Part shown: one piece after another, positions 1-8,855 of the stretch
How the letters are laid out: each line of letters opens with the position of its first letter
Numbering within the stretch: the first letter of the stretch is position 1
NCBI RefSeq assembly: GCF_016919165.1
Contig: NZ_JAFFPS010000063.1
Span: 53,409 to 117,408 of the forward strand
Length of the DNA stretch: 64,000 nt
Direction of reading: 5' to 3'
Origin: Leptospira chreensis
GTDB lineage: Bacteria; Spirochaetota; Leptospiria; Leptospirales; Leptospiraceae
The notes under the pieces: model-generated
Database searches by the model: none
The model's input: only the letters and a program-made list of their open reading frames with translations
What the model was told of the DNA's origin: nothing
Made by a program: the position numbers and the translations under genes

Positions 1-232
1 GGATTTTGTCCATTTGGTTGCGCATCGCTTCAATTAGGTCCGCTTCCCCATGTCCTAAATTGGACACAGCGATTCCAGCCAGGAAGTCAATATAACCTTT
101 GTTATCTTGGTCAAAGATCATCTCACCGACACCATAGGTAAAAGCAATGGGGTAACGGTTGTATGTGTTTAAAAGGTATTTGTCAGAAAGTTTTTTGATT
201 TCTTCAAATTTGGTTTTGGTTTCGTTACTCAT
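1..232 (-). CDS. argD: Acetylornithine aminotransferase family protein, N-terminal part (runs off the window)
   Basis: The first 77 codons read on the minus strand match the N-terminus of class-III PLP aminotransferases of the ArgD type, with NTYNRYPIAFTYGVGE and DFLAGIAVSNLGHGEA as the recognisable blocks. ArgD converts N-acetylglutamate semialdehyde to N-acetylornithine in arginine synthesis. The PLP lysine lies outside the window, so activity cannot be judged. The start ATG overlaps the TGA of the upstream phosphohexomutase by ATGA, so the two are probably translationally coupled. Ornithine or 4-aminobutyrate aminotransferase are less likely alternatives. Confidence 0.8.
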   Translation of the reverse strand, partial: MSNETKTKFEEIKKLSDKYLLNTYNRYPIAFTYGVGEMIFDQDNKGYIDFLAGIAVSNLGHGEADLIEAMRNQMDKI

Positions 233-1983
233 TTTAGTCCTGCCAGTTGTAAAAATTCTGTTTCTGCTAAGGAAATTTCTTTCCCTAAAGATTCCCAAAG
301 GGATGGGATCTCTGTTTGTTTTTTTGGTTTTTTTAAGGAAGCAAAGCTGGAGTATACCTTTACCTTGGGTTCTGTTCCCGAGGGACGAATGGTGAGTTTG
401 GCATTTCCTTCCAACTCCACTTGGATGACATTGGATTTAGGCATTCCTTTAAAAACGGAAACCTTTGATTTCCCTTGTGCTTTTTGGATTTCGTAATCAA
501 GAACTCCTACTACTTTACGTCCGCCAATTGTTTTTCCAATTAGGTTCTCCGTGCGTAATGTTTCGATGGACTTTTTGATTTTGTCCTGACCAGAACTTCC
601 TTCCAAGGTTAAAGAATACAAACTTTCCCTGTACAATCCGTATTTTAAATAGATGGATTCTAAATAAGAAAGTAGATCCCCTTTTTCTGCTAGTATCTCC
701 ACAAAAAGTAAGGCACTCGATAGCGAGTCTTTGTCCCGAACAAAAGGTACGGGTAGGTATCCATAAGACTCTTCTCCACCAAACAAGAATATGTTATTTT
801 TCTTGGATTCAATTTGTTTCATCTCTTCTGCGATGTATTTGAATCCCGTAAGTACATTCTTAATTTTGATTCCATTCTTTTTGGCAATGGCTTCTTGTAA
901 GTCCGTAGTAACTATGGTTTTTACCAAATGGTAGGTTTTGGTTTTCGATTTTTTTCTTTCGGAAAGGTAAGCTGCCATAATGGAACCAATTTGGTTTCCG
1001 TTTAGGTATTCATACTCGCCGTCCGCACGACGGACTCCCACTCCAAGTCTATCCGCATCGGGGTCGGTCGCAATAAAGGTGGCTGCCTTTTTCTTTTTGG
1101 CATAAAACTCACATAAGGCGAGGGCTTCTTTTTCTTCCGGGTTTGGATACTTCACTGTTGGGAATTCCCCGTCCGGTTTTTTTTGTTCCGGAACCAAAAA
1201 TACAGATTTGTATCCAAAGAAATTTAACATTTCTTTCATATAGTCTCCGCCAGTTCCATGTAACGGAGAGTATACGATTCCTAAACTATTTCTTGTTTTT
1301 GGTTTTACGGAAGAAAGAATTCCTGCTTGTTTTAAATCTTTTAAATAGGTTTTGAATACAATAGGTCCGACAGGTTTCACTAATTTTTTATATTCTTTAT
1401 CAGTCTTTTTCACAAGAGGAACTTCTGACCAATCGTTGATATTACTAATTCTCCCTATGATGAGAGAATCATCCGGGGGAACGAGTTGTCCTCCATCTGC
1501 AAGATAGGCTTTGAATCCATTGTATTCTGGTGGGTTGTGGGAAGCTGTGATGACAATTCCACCACTGGCTTTGTAATAACGAATGGCATAAGAGAGAAGT
1601 GGGGTGGGAGTTACCTTAGGAAAAATATAAACTTTAACTCCAAGTTTGGCGGCAATGCCTGCAGATAGTTCGGCAAATTCTTTAGAAAGCCTTCTGGAAT
1701 CATAAGCGATGACAATCGAGGCATCTTTTTTTGTGTCCCTTAAGTAGCTGATAAAACCAAGAGCGGCACGACCTACAGTGTAGAGGTTCATCTTGCCGAT
1801 TCCATTTCCAATCTTTCCTCGAATCCCGCCGGTTCCAAAAGTGAGTGGAACGGCAAAGGCATCTACGAGTTCCGAGGATTCGCCTTTTTGCCAATCTTCA
1901 TAAGCCTTTTTGGCTTCATTCTGGATTTCCGATGAAAAAGGTGATTTCGTCCAAGATAGGATATGGTCTTCTGGTTTCAACAT
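229..1983 (-). CDS. Phosphoglucomutase/phosphomannomutase (alpha-D-phosphohexomutase superfamily)
   Basis: 584 residues, the size of the PGM2-like branch. It interconverts hexose-1- and hexose-6-phosphates in the cytoplasm, feeding sugar-nucleotide synthesis. All four signature loops are present: the phosphoserine loop TASHNPPEYNGFK (Ser148), the Mg-binding loop DPDADR (about 307-312), the sugar loop GGEESYG (about 402-408) and the phosphate loop RPSGTEPK near residue 535. The GTGGIRG block at about 50-56 is also typical. It overlaps the downstream argD start by four bases. Substrate choice between glucose, mannose and pentose phosphates cannot be read from sequence. Confidence 0.92.
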   Translation of the reverse strand: MLKPEDHILSWTKSPFSSEIQNEAKKAYEDWQKGESSELVDAFAVPLTFGTGGIRGKIGNGIGKMNLYTVGRAALGFISYLRDTKKDASIVIAYDSRRLSKEFAELSAGIAAKLGVKVYIFPKVTPTPLLSYAIRYYKASGGIVITASHNPPEYNGFKAYLADGGQLVPPDDSLIIGRISNINDWSEVPLVKKTDKEYKKLVKPVGPIVFKTYLKDLKQAGILSSVKPKTRNSLGIVYSPLHGTGGDYMKEMLNFFGYKSVFLVPEQKKPDGEFPTVKYPNPEEKEALALCEFYAKKKKAATFIATDPDADRLGVGVRRADGEYEYLNGNQIGSIMAAYLSERKKSKTKTYHLVKTIVTTDLQEAIAKKNGIKIKNVLTGFKYIAEEMKQIESKKNNIFLFGGEESYGYLPVPFVRDKDSLSSALLFVEILAEKGDLLSYLESIYLKYGLYRESLYSLTLEGSSGQDKIKKSIETLRTENLIGKTIGGRKVVGVLDYEIQKAQGKSKVSVFKGMPKSNVIQVELEGNAKLTIRPSGTEPKVKVYSSFASLKKPKKQTEIPSLWESLGKEISLAETEFLQLAGLK

Positions 1984-2029
1984 AGCTTACATACTAATCT
2001 TTTGAAGCTAAGCAGTCTGGAAATCAATT

Positions 2030-3118
2030 TTGGAACCTAGAGAATTTTTCATTGAAGATCGGTTGGAACGATTCCGCCTAAAAGCATTTTGCAATTTAGG
2101 AGAGAGTGGGCTTTCGCATTTCCTTTTGGAAGAGGTGATGGGAATGGGGCAAATTTCTTGGAACGACCTTGCCCAAATTCCGATGAACGATTCACCAAAC
2201 CAAGGTTCCCTCGAACTACGACAGGCCATTGCTGATTTGTATCCAGGAGTCAGTCCAGAACAAGTGCTCGTCACTACAGGGACAGGTGAGGCTTTGTACT
2301 TAGCCTTCCATGTCGCCTTACCACCGAAAGTAAAAGTGGCCCTTGTTTGGCCGGCCTTCCAAGCCCTCTATGAAATTCCGAAAATGCTCGGAGCAGAGAT
2401 CATCAAAGTTCCGCACGAAAAGGCATTCCTTGCATCCACTTGGAAAGATATGGATGCCGATTTATATATCCTCAATCATCCGCACAATCCGACAGGAAAG
2501 ACCTTTGTCGATTCCGAATGGAACGCACTTTTAACTCAGTTTCGAGAACAAAAGAAAACCGTTCTCTTTGACGAACACTACCGATTTTTACCGGGCACTG
2601 GAAGTCTCGGGCGAACTGGTGTGGATCCTAAACATTCTTTTTATGGAACCGGTTCCTTTACGAAATGTTTTGGAGTCACAGGACTTCGAGTGGGATGGCT
2701 TGTGGCCGAGGAGTCTTTTATCAAACGGGCTCGTTCTTATAAAGACTACTTAACTCATACCGTTTCGCCCATTTCCGAACGGATTGCACTCGCCCTTCTC
2801 AATTCCAAAGAAAGTTTCCTTCCCCAAATCCAAAGAGGAGTGAGGGAGAACATTCGACTCTTCGATTCTCTTTGGAAAGAACTTCCTCATACCAAATCCT
2901 TCACAGCACCCGAAGGAGGACTTGTGGGTTGGTTGGAATTGGAGAGTGGCATATCCTCGGAATTGTATGCGGACAAACTTTTCGAAAAAACAGGGGTATT
3001 TGTTTTGCCTGGGATTAACTTTGAAGAAGAAGGTTACTTGCGCATTGGATTTGGAGAGAGAGAGGACAAAGTGAAAGAAGGCCTTTCTCGGTGGAGAGAA
3101 TGTACGGATCTCATTTAA
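2030..3118 (+). CDS. Class I/II PLP-dependent aminotransferase
   Basis: 362 residues of fold-type I aminotransferase. Visible motifs are NHPHNPTG (149-156), the pyridine-nitrogen Asp in VLFDEH (181), the PLP Schiff-base lysine in GSFTKCFG (Lys212) and the carboxylate-binding Arg in GLRVGWL (220). The start is a TTG with only a weak ribosome binding site, only 46 bases from the divergent mutase start. It overlaps the following exonuclease gene, so the two form one transcript. The amino-acid substrate is not recognisable. Confidence 0.88.
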   Translation: MEPREFFIEDRLERFRLKAFCNLGESGLSHFLLEEVMGMGQISWNDLAQIPMNDSPNQGSLELRQAIADLYPGVSPEQVLVTTGTGEALYLAFHVALPPKVKVALVWPAFQALYEIPKMLGAEIIKVPHEKAFLASTWKDMDADLYILNHPHNPTGKTFVDSEWNALLTQFREQKKTVLFDEHYRFLPGTGSLGRTGVDPKHSFYGTGSFTKCFGVTGLRVGWLVAEESFIKRARSYKDYLTHTVSPISERIALALLNSKESFLPQIQRGVRENIRLFDSLWKELPHTKSFTAPEGGLVGWLELESGISSELYADKLFEKTGVFVLPGINFEEEGYLRIGFGEREDKVKEGLSRWRECTDLI

Positions 3119-3858
3119 AGTCAAGCCTCCAACTATTTCCTGGGATTGGAGAAAGAAAGGAGAAACAACTGTTTGGTGTTGGTGTATACGATTGGGAATC
3201 TCTCATCCAATACCAAAAACAAAAAAACGAACCACTCCTTCCTTCCGTATCAATTTTACAAGAACGAAGGGAAGAATTGGAAGACCAATTGTCAGAAGCC
3301 AATTTTAATTTTTTTACTACAGAACTTCCGAGTCTAGAGTATTGGAGGTTATGGCAAAACTTCCCCGAACGATTTTGTTTTTTAGATATTGAAACCACGG
3401 GAATTTCGGAATCTTCCGTGACGACAGTGGTGAGCATTTATCAAAATCACAGAATGCAAACCTTTGAACGAGGTAAAGACCTCGAATTTCTTTTTGATTC
3501 CATCTCTCCCGAAGACATACTTGTGACTTACAATGGGAAACGGTTTGATGTTCCTTTTTTAGAAAGGGAATTTCGTTACCGAGTGAAAAACCCGCAACTG
3601 GATTTGATGAACCTCTTACATTCGATTGGGATCAAAGGGGGATTAAAAAAATCAGAAGTGCAACTGGGCCTGGTTCGTCCTGAGGAAATTGCAGGAATGG
3701 ATGGAAGGCAAGCTCCACTCCTTTGGTTTGAATACCAAAGAACAAACAACCTAGAGGCATTGGAAAAACTCATCGCCTATAACAGAGAAGATACTAAAAA
3801 TCTAGAAATTATATTAGAGAAAACAATCGATAGGCTGACTGAGAATCGTTTGTTTTAG
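3091..3858 (+). CDS. Ribonuclease H-like 3'-5' exonuclease domain protein (YprB/RNase_H_2 type)
   Basis: An N-terminal helix-hairpin-helix-like stretch (LFPGIGERKEKQLFGVGV) is followed by a DEDD-type exonuclease core. Exo I is FLDIETTG (about 98-104), Exo II is YNGKRFDVPFLE (about 147-158) and Exo III is YNREDTKN near residue 235. The family is predicted to process nucleic acid with two metal ions; the true substrate is unknown. The start is GTG at 3091 or ATG at 3100; both lie inside the aminotransferase gene. The 3' end meets the convergent CBS gene, with four bases shared. Confidence 0.82.
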   Translation: MERMYGSHLKSSLQLFPGIGERKEKQLFGVGVYDWESLIQYQKQKNEPLLPSVSILQERREELEDQLSEANFNFFTTELPSLEYWRLWQNFPERFCFLDIETTGISESSVTTVVSIYQNHRMQTFERGKDLEFLFDSISPEDILVTYNGKRFDVPFLEREFRYRVKNPQLDLMNLLHSIGIKGGLKKSEVQLGLVRPEEIAGMDGRQAPLLWFEYQRTNNLEALEKLIAYNREDTKNLEIILEKTIDRLTENRLF

Positions 3859-4286
3859 TGTGGCCCATACATATACTCGCGGAGTATACTCATCTCGGCT
3901 TGGGTTCTTGTTAGTTTTGTTTTCACCGCATCTCCGATAGAGATGAGTCCAATGATTTTGTCCCCATCTAGAACTGGCATATGACGGAAACGTTTTGTGA
4001 TCATGTTGTTTAGAATATCATCCACATCTTCATCGGGACCTGCCACAGTGAGTTGTGTGGTCATCACATCTTTCAATTTGATTTTATCTAAGTTTGTGTG
4101 ATCTTTGGCAACCACTCGCATCAAATCTCGTTCCGTAAAAATTCCCACAAGTTTCCCTTGGAAGGTAACAATGAGAGATCCGACTTTGGCACCAACCATC
4201 ATCTGGGTGGCTTCCAATACATTTCTATCTTCTTCGATGGAAAGAACGGAGGACGCTTTGTCTTTTAAGATATCTTTTACGGACAT
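3855..4286 (-). CDS. CBS-domain pair protein
   Basis: 143 residues made almost entirely of two CBS motifs (about 7-65 and 75-135), with the typical GIFTERDLMR and GLISIGDAVK ends of each motif. Stand-alone CBS pairs bind adenine nucleotides and act as energy or redox sensors for partner proteins. The partner is not evident here. The gene is monocistronic and convergent with the exonuclease gene. Confidence 0.9.
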   Translation of the reverse strand: MSVKDILKDKASSVLSIEEDRNVLEATQMMVGAKVGSLIVTFQGKLVGIFTERDLMRVVAKDHTNLDKIKLKDVMTTQLTVAGPDEDVDDILNNMITKRFRHMPVLDGDKIIGLISIGDAVKTKLTRTQAEMSILREYMYGPH

Positions 4287-4363
4287 GATTCCTATCGGTT
4301 TATAGGAATTGAGAGAGATAGCAAGAAATTTTTAGGAGGAATGCGAGGAAAGACACGGGTTTT

Positions 4364-4436
<73 letters not shown>

Positions 4437-4445
4437 GTATCTTCA

Positions 4446-4519
4446 TGGGCCTGACAAGATTTGAACTTGTGACCCCTCGCTTATCAAGCGAGTGCTCTAA
4501 CCAACTGAGCTACAGGCCC
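4446..4519 (-). tRNA. tRNA-Ile (anticodon GAT)
   Basis: Complete cloverleaf on the minus strand beginning GGGCCTGTAGCTCAG, anticodon stem CTCGC/GCGAG with GAT in the loop, T-loop AGTTCAAAT. CCA is not encoded. It lies just upstream of tRNA-Ala on the same strand, so the two are probably one transcript. Ile/Ala tRNA pairs usually sit in the 16S-23S spacer; here no rRNA is nearby. Confidence 0.96.
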
Positions 4520-4599
4520 GGGATACGAACAGTATTTTTCGACAGGGGTGCCTGGGCAATCTTTTTTTAAGATTATTTTAAGAAAGTCATCAGGAAAAT

Positions 4600-5772
4600 T
4601 TAGAGTGAAATTTCTAAGATTAGATCATCTAACAGAAGTAATGCCGCCGGTTTCCATTGAAACACACCTTTCTCGAGTGAACAATAACCCTTTTTTTCCC
4701 ATCCTTCAATGGTCCTGATGTATTTGATTTTTGTATTGGTATCTAAATAGGTTTCTATAAAATCCAAATACCGAAAAGGGGAAAACAATCGGAATAACGT
4801 AAGGCTAAGTTCTGTTGATGGATCAGCCGGTTCATATTTTGTGTTTGTTTGTTTTTTCTGATACAGACTAGAGTTTCTGGGATTGCCATACCTTTGTCCT
4901 TCGATCATTCCATGAGCCCCAGGTCCAATGCCTAAGTAAGGTTCATAGGTCCAATACTTGAGGTTGTGTCTAGATTCAAATCCAGGTTTTGCATAGTTGG
5001 AAACTTCATACCAGTTGTATCCATGTTTTTTGAGTAAGTCCGGCAATTGCGTGAGGATTTCCGATTGGATGTTTTCTTCCGGTTCGCTTTTTTTATGATC
5101 CGTAACATCGCGAGAATACTGAGTTCCCTTTTCTAAAGTTAAAGAATACAAGCTCAAATGGGGAAGGCCGGCTTCTAAAAAAAGATGGAGATCTCTATAA
5201 AAAGAATCTTTGGAAACTCCCGGAATTCCATACATCAAATCGATTCCCACGCGCTGGATCGGAGAATGGGTGAGAACATCGACAAGAGAGTCGTATCGCT
5301 CATGATCATAGTGGCGGCCAAGAAATTCCAATCCTTTGGGCTCTAGAGTTTGAACCCCCACATTCACTCGGTTGATTCCTATCGAATGGTATTCCTCTAA
5401 AAGCTCTGCATTTAAGTCTTCCGGGTTTACTTCAATGGAGATTTCTGTATCACTTTCGAAAGGGAATTCGGAGCGTAAAAAATCCAGGAGTTCTTTCCAA
5501 CTCTTAGCAGAAGCTTTGGAAGGAGTTCCACCACCAAAAAAAACCGTATCGATGGTGCGGTTTTTCAGATTAGGAAACAGGTTTGCCCTTTCTAAAATTT
5601 CTTTTTGGTAGGATTGGAAAAGCGACTTTTCATCGTTAGCTGGGGCAGCTCCAATTCCTTCGGAATAAAAATCACAATAGTCACATTTTTTGAAACAATA
5701 CGGAAAGTGGACATAGACTCCCAAATACGAATTTCGGACTTGCCAGATGGATTGTTTGTCTAATAATTCCAT
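4600..5772 (-). CDS. hemW: Radical SAM heme chaperone HemW (HemN-like)
   Basis: About 390 residues. The radical-SAM cluster motif is CFKKCDYC (Cys26, Cys30, Cys33) inside VYVHFPYCFKKCDYCDFYS, followed by FFGGGTPS. The residue after the third cysteine pair is DF, where true HemN oxidases carry a fourth cysteine, so HemW (heme insertion chaperone) fits better than coproporphyrinogen dehydrogenase. The frame is open upstream to 5925, but that part overlaps a divergent gene and has no HemW similarity, so I start at the ATG giving MELLDKQS. The 3' end precedes the two tRNAs. Confidence 0.85.
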   Translation of the reverse strand: MELLDKQSIWQVRNSYLGVYVHFPYCFKKCDYCDFYSEGIGAAPANDEKSLFQSYQKEILERANLFPNLKNRTIDTVFFGGGTPSKASAKSWKELLDFLRSEFPFESDTEISIEVNPEDLNAELLEEYHSIGINRVNVGVQTLEPKGLEFLGRHYDHERYDSLVDVLTHSPIQRVGIDLMYGIPGVSKDSFYRDLHLFLEAGLPHLSLYSLTLEKGTQYSRDVTDHKKSEPEENIQSEILTQLPDLLKKHGYNWYEVSNYAKPGFESRHNLKYWTYEPYLGIGPGAHGMIEGQRYGNPRNSSLYQKKQTNTKYEPADPSTELSLTLFRLFSPFRYLDFIETYLDTNTKIKYIRTIEGWEKKGYCSLEKGVFQWKPAALLLLDDLILEISL

Positions 5773-6259
5773 GAGTATGAGAGGGTTTGTATCGATTCTG
5801 TTATTTTTTGGAATCTCTACTACTGCGATCCTTTCACAGACACTTGTGGAACCAAACCAAAACTTTGTTTGGGAAAGTTTTTCTTTTGTCTTTCCGGAAG
5901 CAGTCGTGGTGAAGTTGGAATCCACAGCTAGTAAAAAACTTACCGTTTATCCTGCTAAACGTGATGGATTTTTTATGGTCGTCAGAACTCTTCCCTGGAA
6001 GGAACCATTGGTTGATAAAAAACTTTGGATGGATTCTGTTTTTACAAGAGGGATCGAACCAAAACAGTTCCAAAAGACTCTCGGAAATCAAAACTTTCAA
6101 ATCTTTCAGGCGGACCAAGTCCGAAACCAAAATGCACTTCGGAACCAAGTATGGATTGGTTTGGATTCAAACCCCGCTGTATGGATCTGGATTCAATGGA
6201 AGAGTGATCGAAAAGACCTTACGGAATTCTTTGAATCCAACCTGTTTCTTCCGCTTTAA
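5771..6259 (+). CDS. Small exported protein of unknown function
   Basis: About 162 residues beginning MSMRGF, followed by a hydrophobic stretch FVSILLFFGISTTAILSQ that reads as a Sec signal peptide ending near an S-Q junction. The mature part is rich in W and F and has no motif I recognise. The start could also be the upstream ATG at 5747. Its start codon overlaps that of hemW on the other strand. It is followed by tRNA-Met. Confidence 0.6.
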   Translation: MSMRGFVSILLFFGISTTAILSQTLVEPNQNFVWESFSFVFPEAVVVKLESTASKKLTVYPAKRDGFFMVVRTLPWKEPLVDKKLWMDSVFTRGIEPKQFQKTLGNQNFQIFQADQVRNQNALRNQVWIGLDSNPAVWIWIQWKSDRKDLTEFFESNLFLPL

Positions 6260-6321
6260 TGGTAGTCTCTTGAGTTTTATGCTTGTCTCCACTTATTTCT
6301 TGGAAAGATTGGAAGTCAGTG

Positions 6322-6395
6322 GGGCCTATAGCTCAGTTGGTTAGAGCAGCAGACTCATAATCTGCGGGTCGAAGGTTCGAGCCCTTCTGGGCCCA
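6322..6395 (+). tRNA. tRNA with CAT anticodon (tRNA-Met, or tRNA-Ile2 if lysidine-modified)
   Basis: Complete cloverleaf: acceptor GGGCCTA pairing TGGGCCC with one G-T, D-arm AGCTCAGTTGGTTAGAGC, anticodon stem GCAGA/TCTGC with CAT in the loop, T-arm GAAGGTTCGAGCCCTTC. The full Watson-Crick first acceptor pair argues against initiator tRNA. Elongator Met and lysidine-type Ile cannot be separated by eye. Confidence 0.93.
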
Positions 6396-6421
6396 CAAAA
6401 CAGGAAAGGAATCGATATTAT

Positions 6422-6997
6422 ATGGAGTTTTATGAAGTAAAAATCTCTGATATCAGCCTGACCAATGTAGGCTTTGCTGTATTCTTACGACCTAAGGATT
6501 CGGATGATAAACGTGTGGTTCCCATCTTTATTGGACCATTAGAAACCCATTCGATCACTACCGTCATCGACGGAACCAAACCCCCAAGACCAATGACACA
6601 TGACCTCATGTTGTACATGTTAACTTCCCTTGGTGCGACCGTTTTAAAAATCACAATCGAAGAAATCATAGATAGTACATTTTATGCAAAGATCCAACTC
6701 CAAAAAGAGGACGAGATCATCACTCTGGATGCAAGACCTTCTGATTCCATAGCCCTTGCTTTACGGGCCAATGCTCCTATTTTTATCGCCAAATCGGTAT
6801 TAGATGAAACTGGGATCATTATGAAGGAAGAGGAAATGCAAGGGGAGAGTATTTCCTCTGAGAAAAAAATTCAAGCCCTACCGAAGTCGAATTTGCAGAT
6901 CCTAGAAGAAACTTTGGAAAATGCATTAAAAACCGAAGACTACGAAACTGCGGCCAAAATCAGAGACCAAATCAAAAAACTCATCGAAAACAGTTAA
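6422..6997 (+). CDS. Bifunctional nuclease (DUF151) protein with C-terminal UVR motif
   Basis: 191 residues. The first 140 or so form the BFN/DUF151 fold, with VGFAVFLRP, PIFIGPLE and LDARPSDSIALALR as family hallmarks. The end, from about residue 155, is a UVR motif (LENALKTEDYETAAKIRDQI), as found in UvrB, UvrC and McsA, a protein-interaction helical hairpin. Family members cleave RNA and DNA in vitro; the cellular role is open. A possible binding site AGGAAAGGA lies before the ATG, with a long spacing. Confidence 0.9.
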   Translation: MEFYEVKISDISLTNVGFAVFLRPKDSDDKRVVPIFIGPLETHSITTVIDGTKPPRPMTHDLMLYMLTSLGATVLKITIEEIIDSTFYAKIQLQKEDEIITLDARPSDSIALALRANAPIFIAKSVLDETGIIMKEEEMQGESISSEKKIQALPKSNLQILEETLENALKTEDYETAAKIRDQIKKLIENS

Positions 6998-7126
6998 GAC
7001 GGATCCCGCTCTTAACTATGTCTCATAGAAAATTGATACATTAGAATTTTTTAATTGTAATCCCACCTTTTCTTACTTAGACTTGGATTCCAAAAATAGG
7101 GTCTGTTCCCTTTATAGGAAAGTTGT

Positions 7127-7492
7127 ATGGAAAAATTGGTTATGGATGTTGTCAATGCTGGAATCGCTCTCTTTCGTTCCGGCGAAGAAAAGTTAAAAAC
7201 CGCTGTTGTTGATTTAGAAAAAGTTTATAATGATCTAAAATCAAAAGGGGAATTGGACAAATCGGTCGAGTCTCAAAAGATTCGTGACCTTCTAAGCAAA
7301 ACTATTGCAGACGCTCAAGGAGCAATTGGAAAAACTAACGCTAGTTATGATGAGGTGCTTGCAAAACTTCAGGCAAATTACCAAACCATTTACCAACAAA
7401 TTGATACGGCAATTCCTCCTCAAGTGAAGGAAAAGTTGAAACAAACGTTAGATGAGTTGAAAGTTTTAATTGATAAAGCAAAATCAAAATAA
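7127..7492 (+). CDS. Phasin-like helical protein
   Basis: 121 residues, nearly all amphipathic helix, beginning MEKLVMDVVNAGIALFRSGE. This resembles the PhaF/PhaI-type phasin-related family found on polyhydroxyalkanoate granules and, more broadly, small helical stress proteins in spirochaetes. It lacks the Ala/Lys-rich histone-like tail of PhaF. No PHA synthase is in the window, so granule binding is only an inference. It ends at a strong terminator. Confidence 0.65.
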   Translation: MEKLVMDVVNAGIALFRSGEEKLKTAVVDLEKVYNDLKSKGELDKSVESQKIRDLLSKTIADAQGAIGKTNASYDEVLAKLQANYQTIYQQIDTAIPPQVKEKLKQTLDELKVLIDKAKSK

Positions 7493-7518
7493 GACTATAG
7501 TTTCCAGTAAAATTTAAG

Positions 7519-7550
7519 AAAAAGCCATAGAGATTTCTGTGGCTTTTTTT
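7519..7550 (+). terminator. Rho-independent terminator after the phasin-like gene
   Basis: The arms AAAAAGCCATAG and CTGTGGCTTTTT pair with one G-T around a six-base loop and are followed by a T tract, 26 bases after the stop codon. Confidence 0.85.
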
Positions 7551-7574
7551 ATTTGTTCCCAGAGACTAGCCTAG

Positions 7575-8855
7575 ATGAGTACGTCTCCCAAGCGAATCAA
7601 ATTCATACTTTTCCTGATTGTGTTTACGGACATGATGGGTTTTTCCCTTTTGTTTCCTCTCTTCCCCAAAACTTTAGAATTCTTCTTATTAAAAGGTGAC
7701 GATGCTCTGTTCCGAATGTTTTATTCCACAGCGAACCTTTTGTCCTTTGGGGGAGATACCAAATACACCTTTGTATTGTTTGGTGGAATATTGGGGAGTA
7801 TTTATAGTTTTTTGCAATTTATAGCAGCACCGGTTTGGGGAAGGTTCTCTGATCATTCGGGAAGGCGGGCTATTTTACTTTTTACCACTCTTGGAAACAC
7901 CCTTGGTTATATCCTTTGGTTGTTTTCTTCTCAGTTTTGGATGTTCGTACTCAGTCGTGTGATTACAGGAATGATGGGCGGGAATTTGTCTGTGGCATCC
8001 GCAGCTATGGCGGACCAAACGGATGAGAAATCAAGAGCAGCGGGGATGGGATTTCTTGGCGCTGGGATTGGTCTTGGATTTGTGATGGGACCACTTCTCG
8101 GAGGGATTAGTTCCCAGTGGACATTTTTAGATTTTTTATATAAAGAAGGGAGTGCTGTTGTTTTTCCGGCTTCGGCCCTATTTGCCATTTTGGCTTCTTT
8201 ACTCACAGTCATTCTTGTTTTTGTTTTTTTACCGCAAAACAAACCAGAAGTAGTTCCTGAAAAAGAAATTCATCCCTTCCTTTCTTTAAAGAAAATTGAA
8301 TCTCGTAATTTAGTTCGTATTTCCCTTTTGAACTTACTTTTTGTTCTTAGTTTTTCAGGTTTTGAGTTTGTTGTGAATTTTTTTCTCTCTGATAGTTTCC
8401 AATTTTCCCCAAAAGAGATTGGGTTTACCTTTTTATACATTGGGATCATCATCATACTTGTGCAAGGTGGTGTGGTTCGTAGACTTTCAGGAAAAATTTC
8501 GGAAAAACGAATCTCTCTTTATGGGGCAGTCCTTGTTGTCACTGGAATGGGACTTCTTGTTTGTTTTGGAACCAGTTTTACCGGACTATTTGTATCTTTA
8601 TTCTTTTTGGCCTTTGGAAGTGCTCTTGTGAATCCAGGGCTTTCTTCTTTTGCATCCCTGGAAAGTGGGAGAGGGGATTTGGGCAGGTCACTCGGTCTCT
8701 TCCGAAGTTTTGGTTCCCTCGGAAGAGCGGTTTCACCCGTCGTATTTTCTTTATTATACTTTCAAAAAGGCCCGAGTTTGGCGTTTTTTGTTTCCTTTGT
8801 CCTTCTGATTGGATTTGGAATTTTACTTTTTACACAAAAAGAAAAAACAACTTAA
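7575..8855 (+). CDS. MFS transporter, TetA/MdtG-like drug efflux type
   Basis: 426 residues with 12 predicted membrane spans. The cytoplasmic loop 2-3 motif GRFSDHSGRRAILL matches MFS motif A, and GFVMGPLLGG in TM5 matches the antiporter motif C. It is therefore a probable proton-coupled exporter of the inner membrane; the substrate is unknown. The 3' end overlaps the convergent ACT-domain gene by four bases. Confidence 0.85.
   Translation: MSTSPKRIKFILFLIVFTDMMGFSLLFPLFPKTLEFFLLKGDDALFRMFYSTANLLSFGGDTKYTFVLFGGILGSIYSFLQFIAAPVWGRFSDHSGRRAILLFTTLGNTLGYILWLFSSQFWMFVLSRVITGMMGGNLSVASAAMADQTDEKSRAAGMGFLGAGIGLGFVMGPLLGGISSQWTFLDFLYKEGSAVVFPASALFAILASLLTVILVFVFLPQNKPEVVPEKEIHPFLSLKKIESRNLVRISLLNLLFVLSFSGFEFVVNFFLSDSFQFSPKEIGFTFLYIGIIIILVQGGVVRRLSGKISEKRISLYGAVLVVTGMGLLVCFGTSFTGLFVSLFFLAFGSALVNPGLSSFASLESGRGDLGRSLGLFRSFGSLGRAVSPVVFSLLYFQKGPSLAFFVSFVLLIGFGILLFTQKEKTT

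Noticed and set aside
229..2274. Open frames opposite or inside the phosphohexomutase and aminotransferase genes
   Set aside because: Shadow frames of strong coding regions, with no family similarity.
5773..5925. N-terminal extension of HemW
   Set aside because: It lies over the divergent gene, has no family similarity and no binding site.
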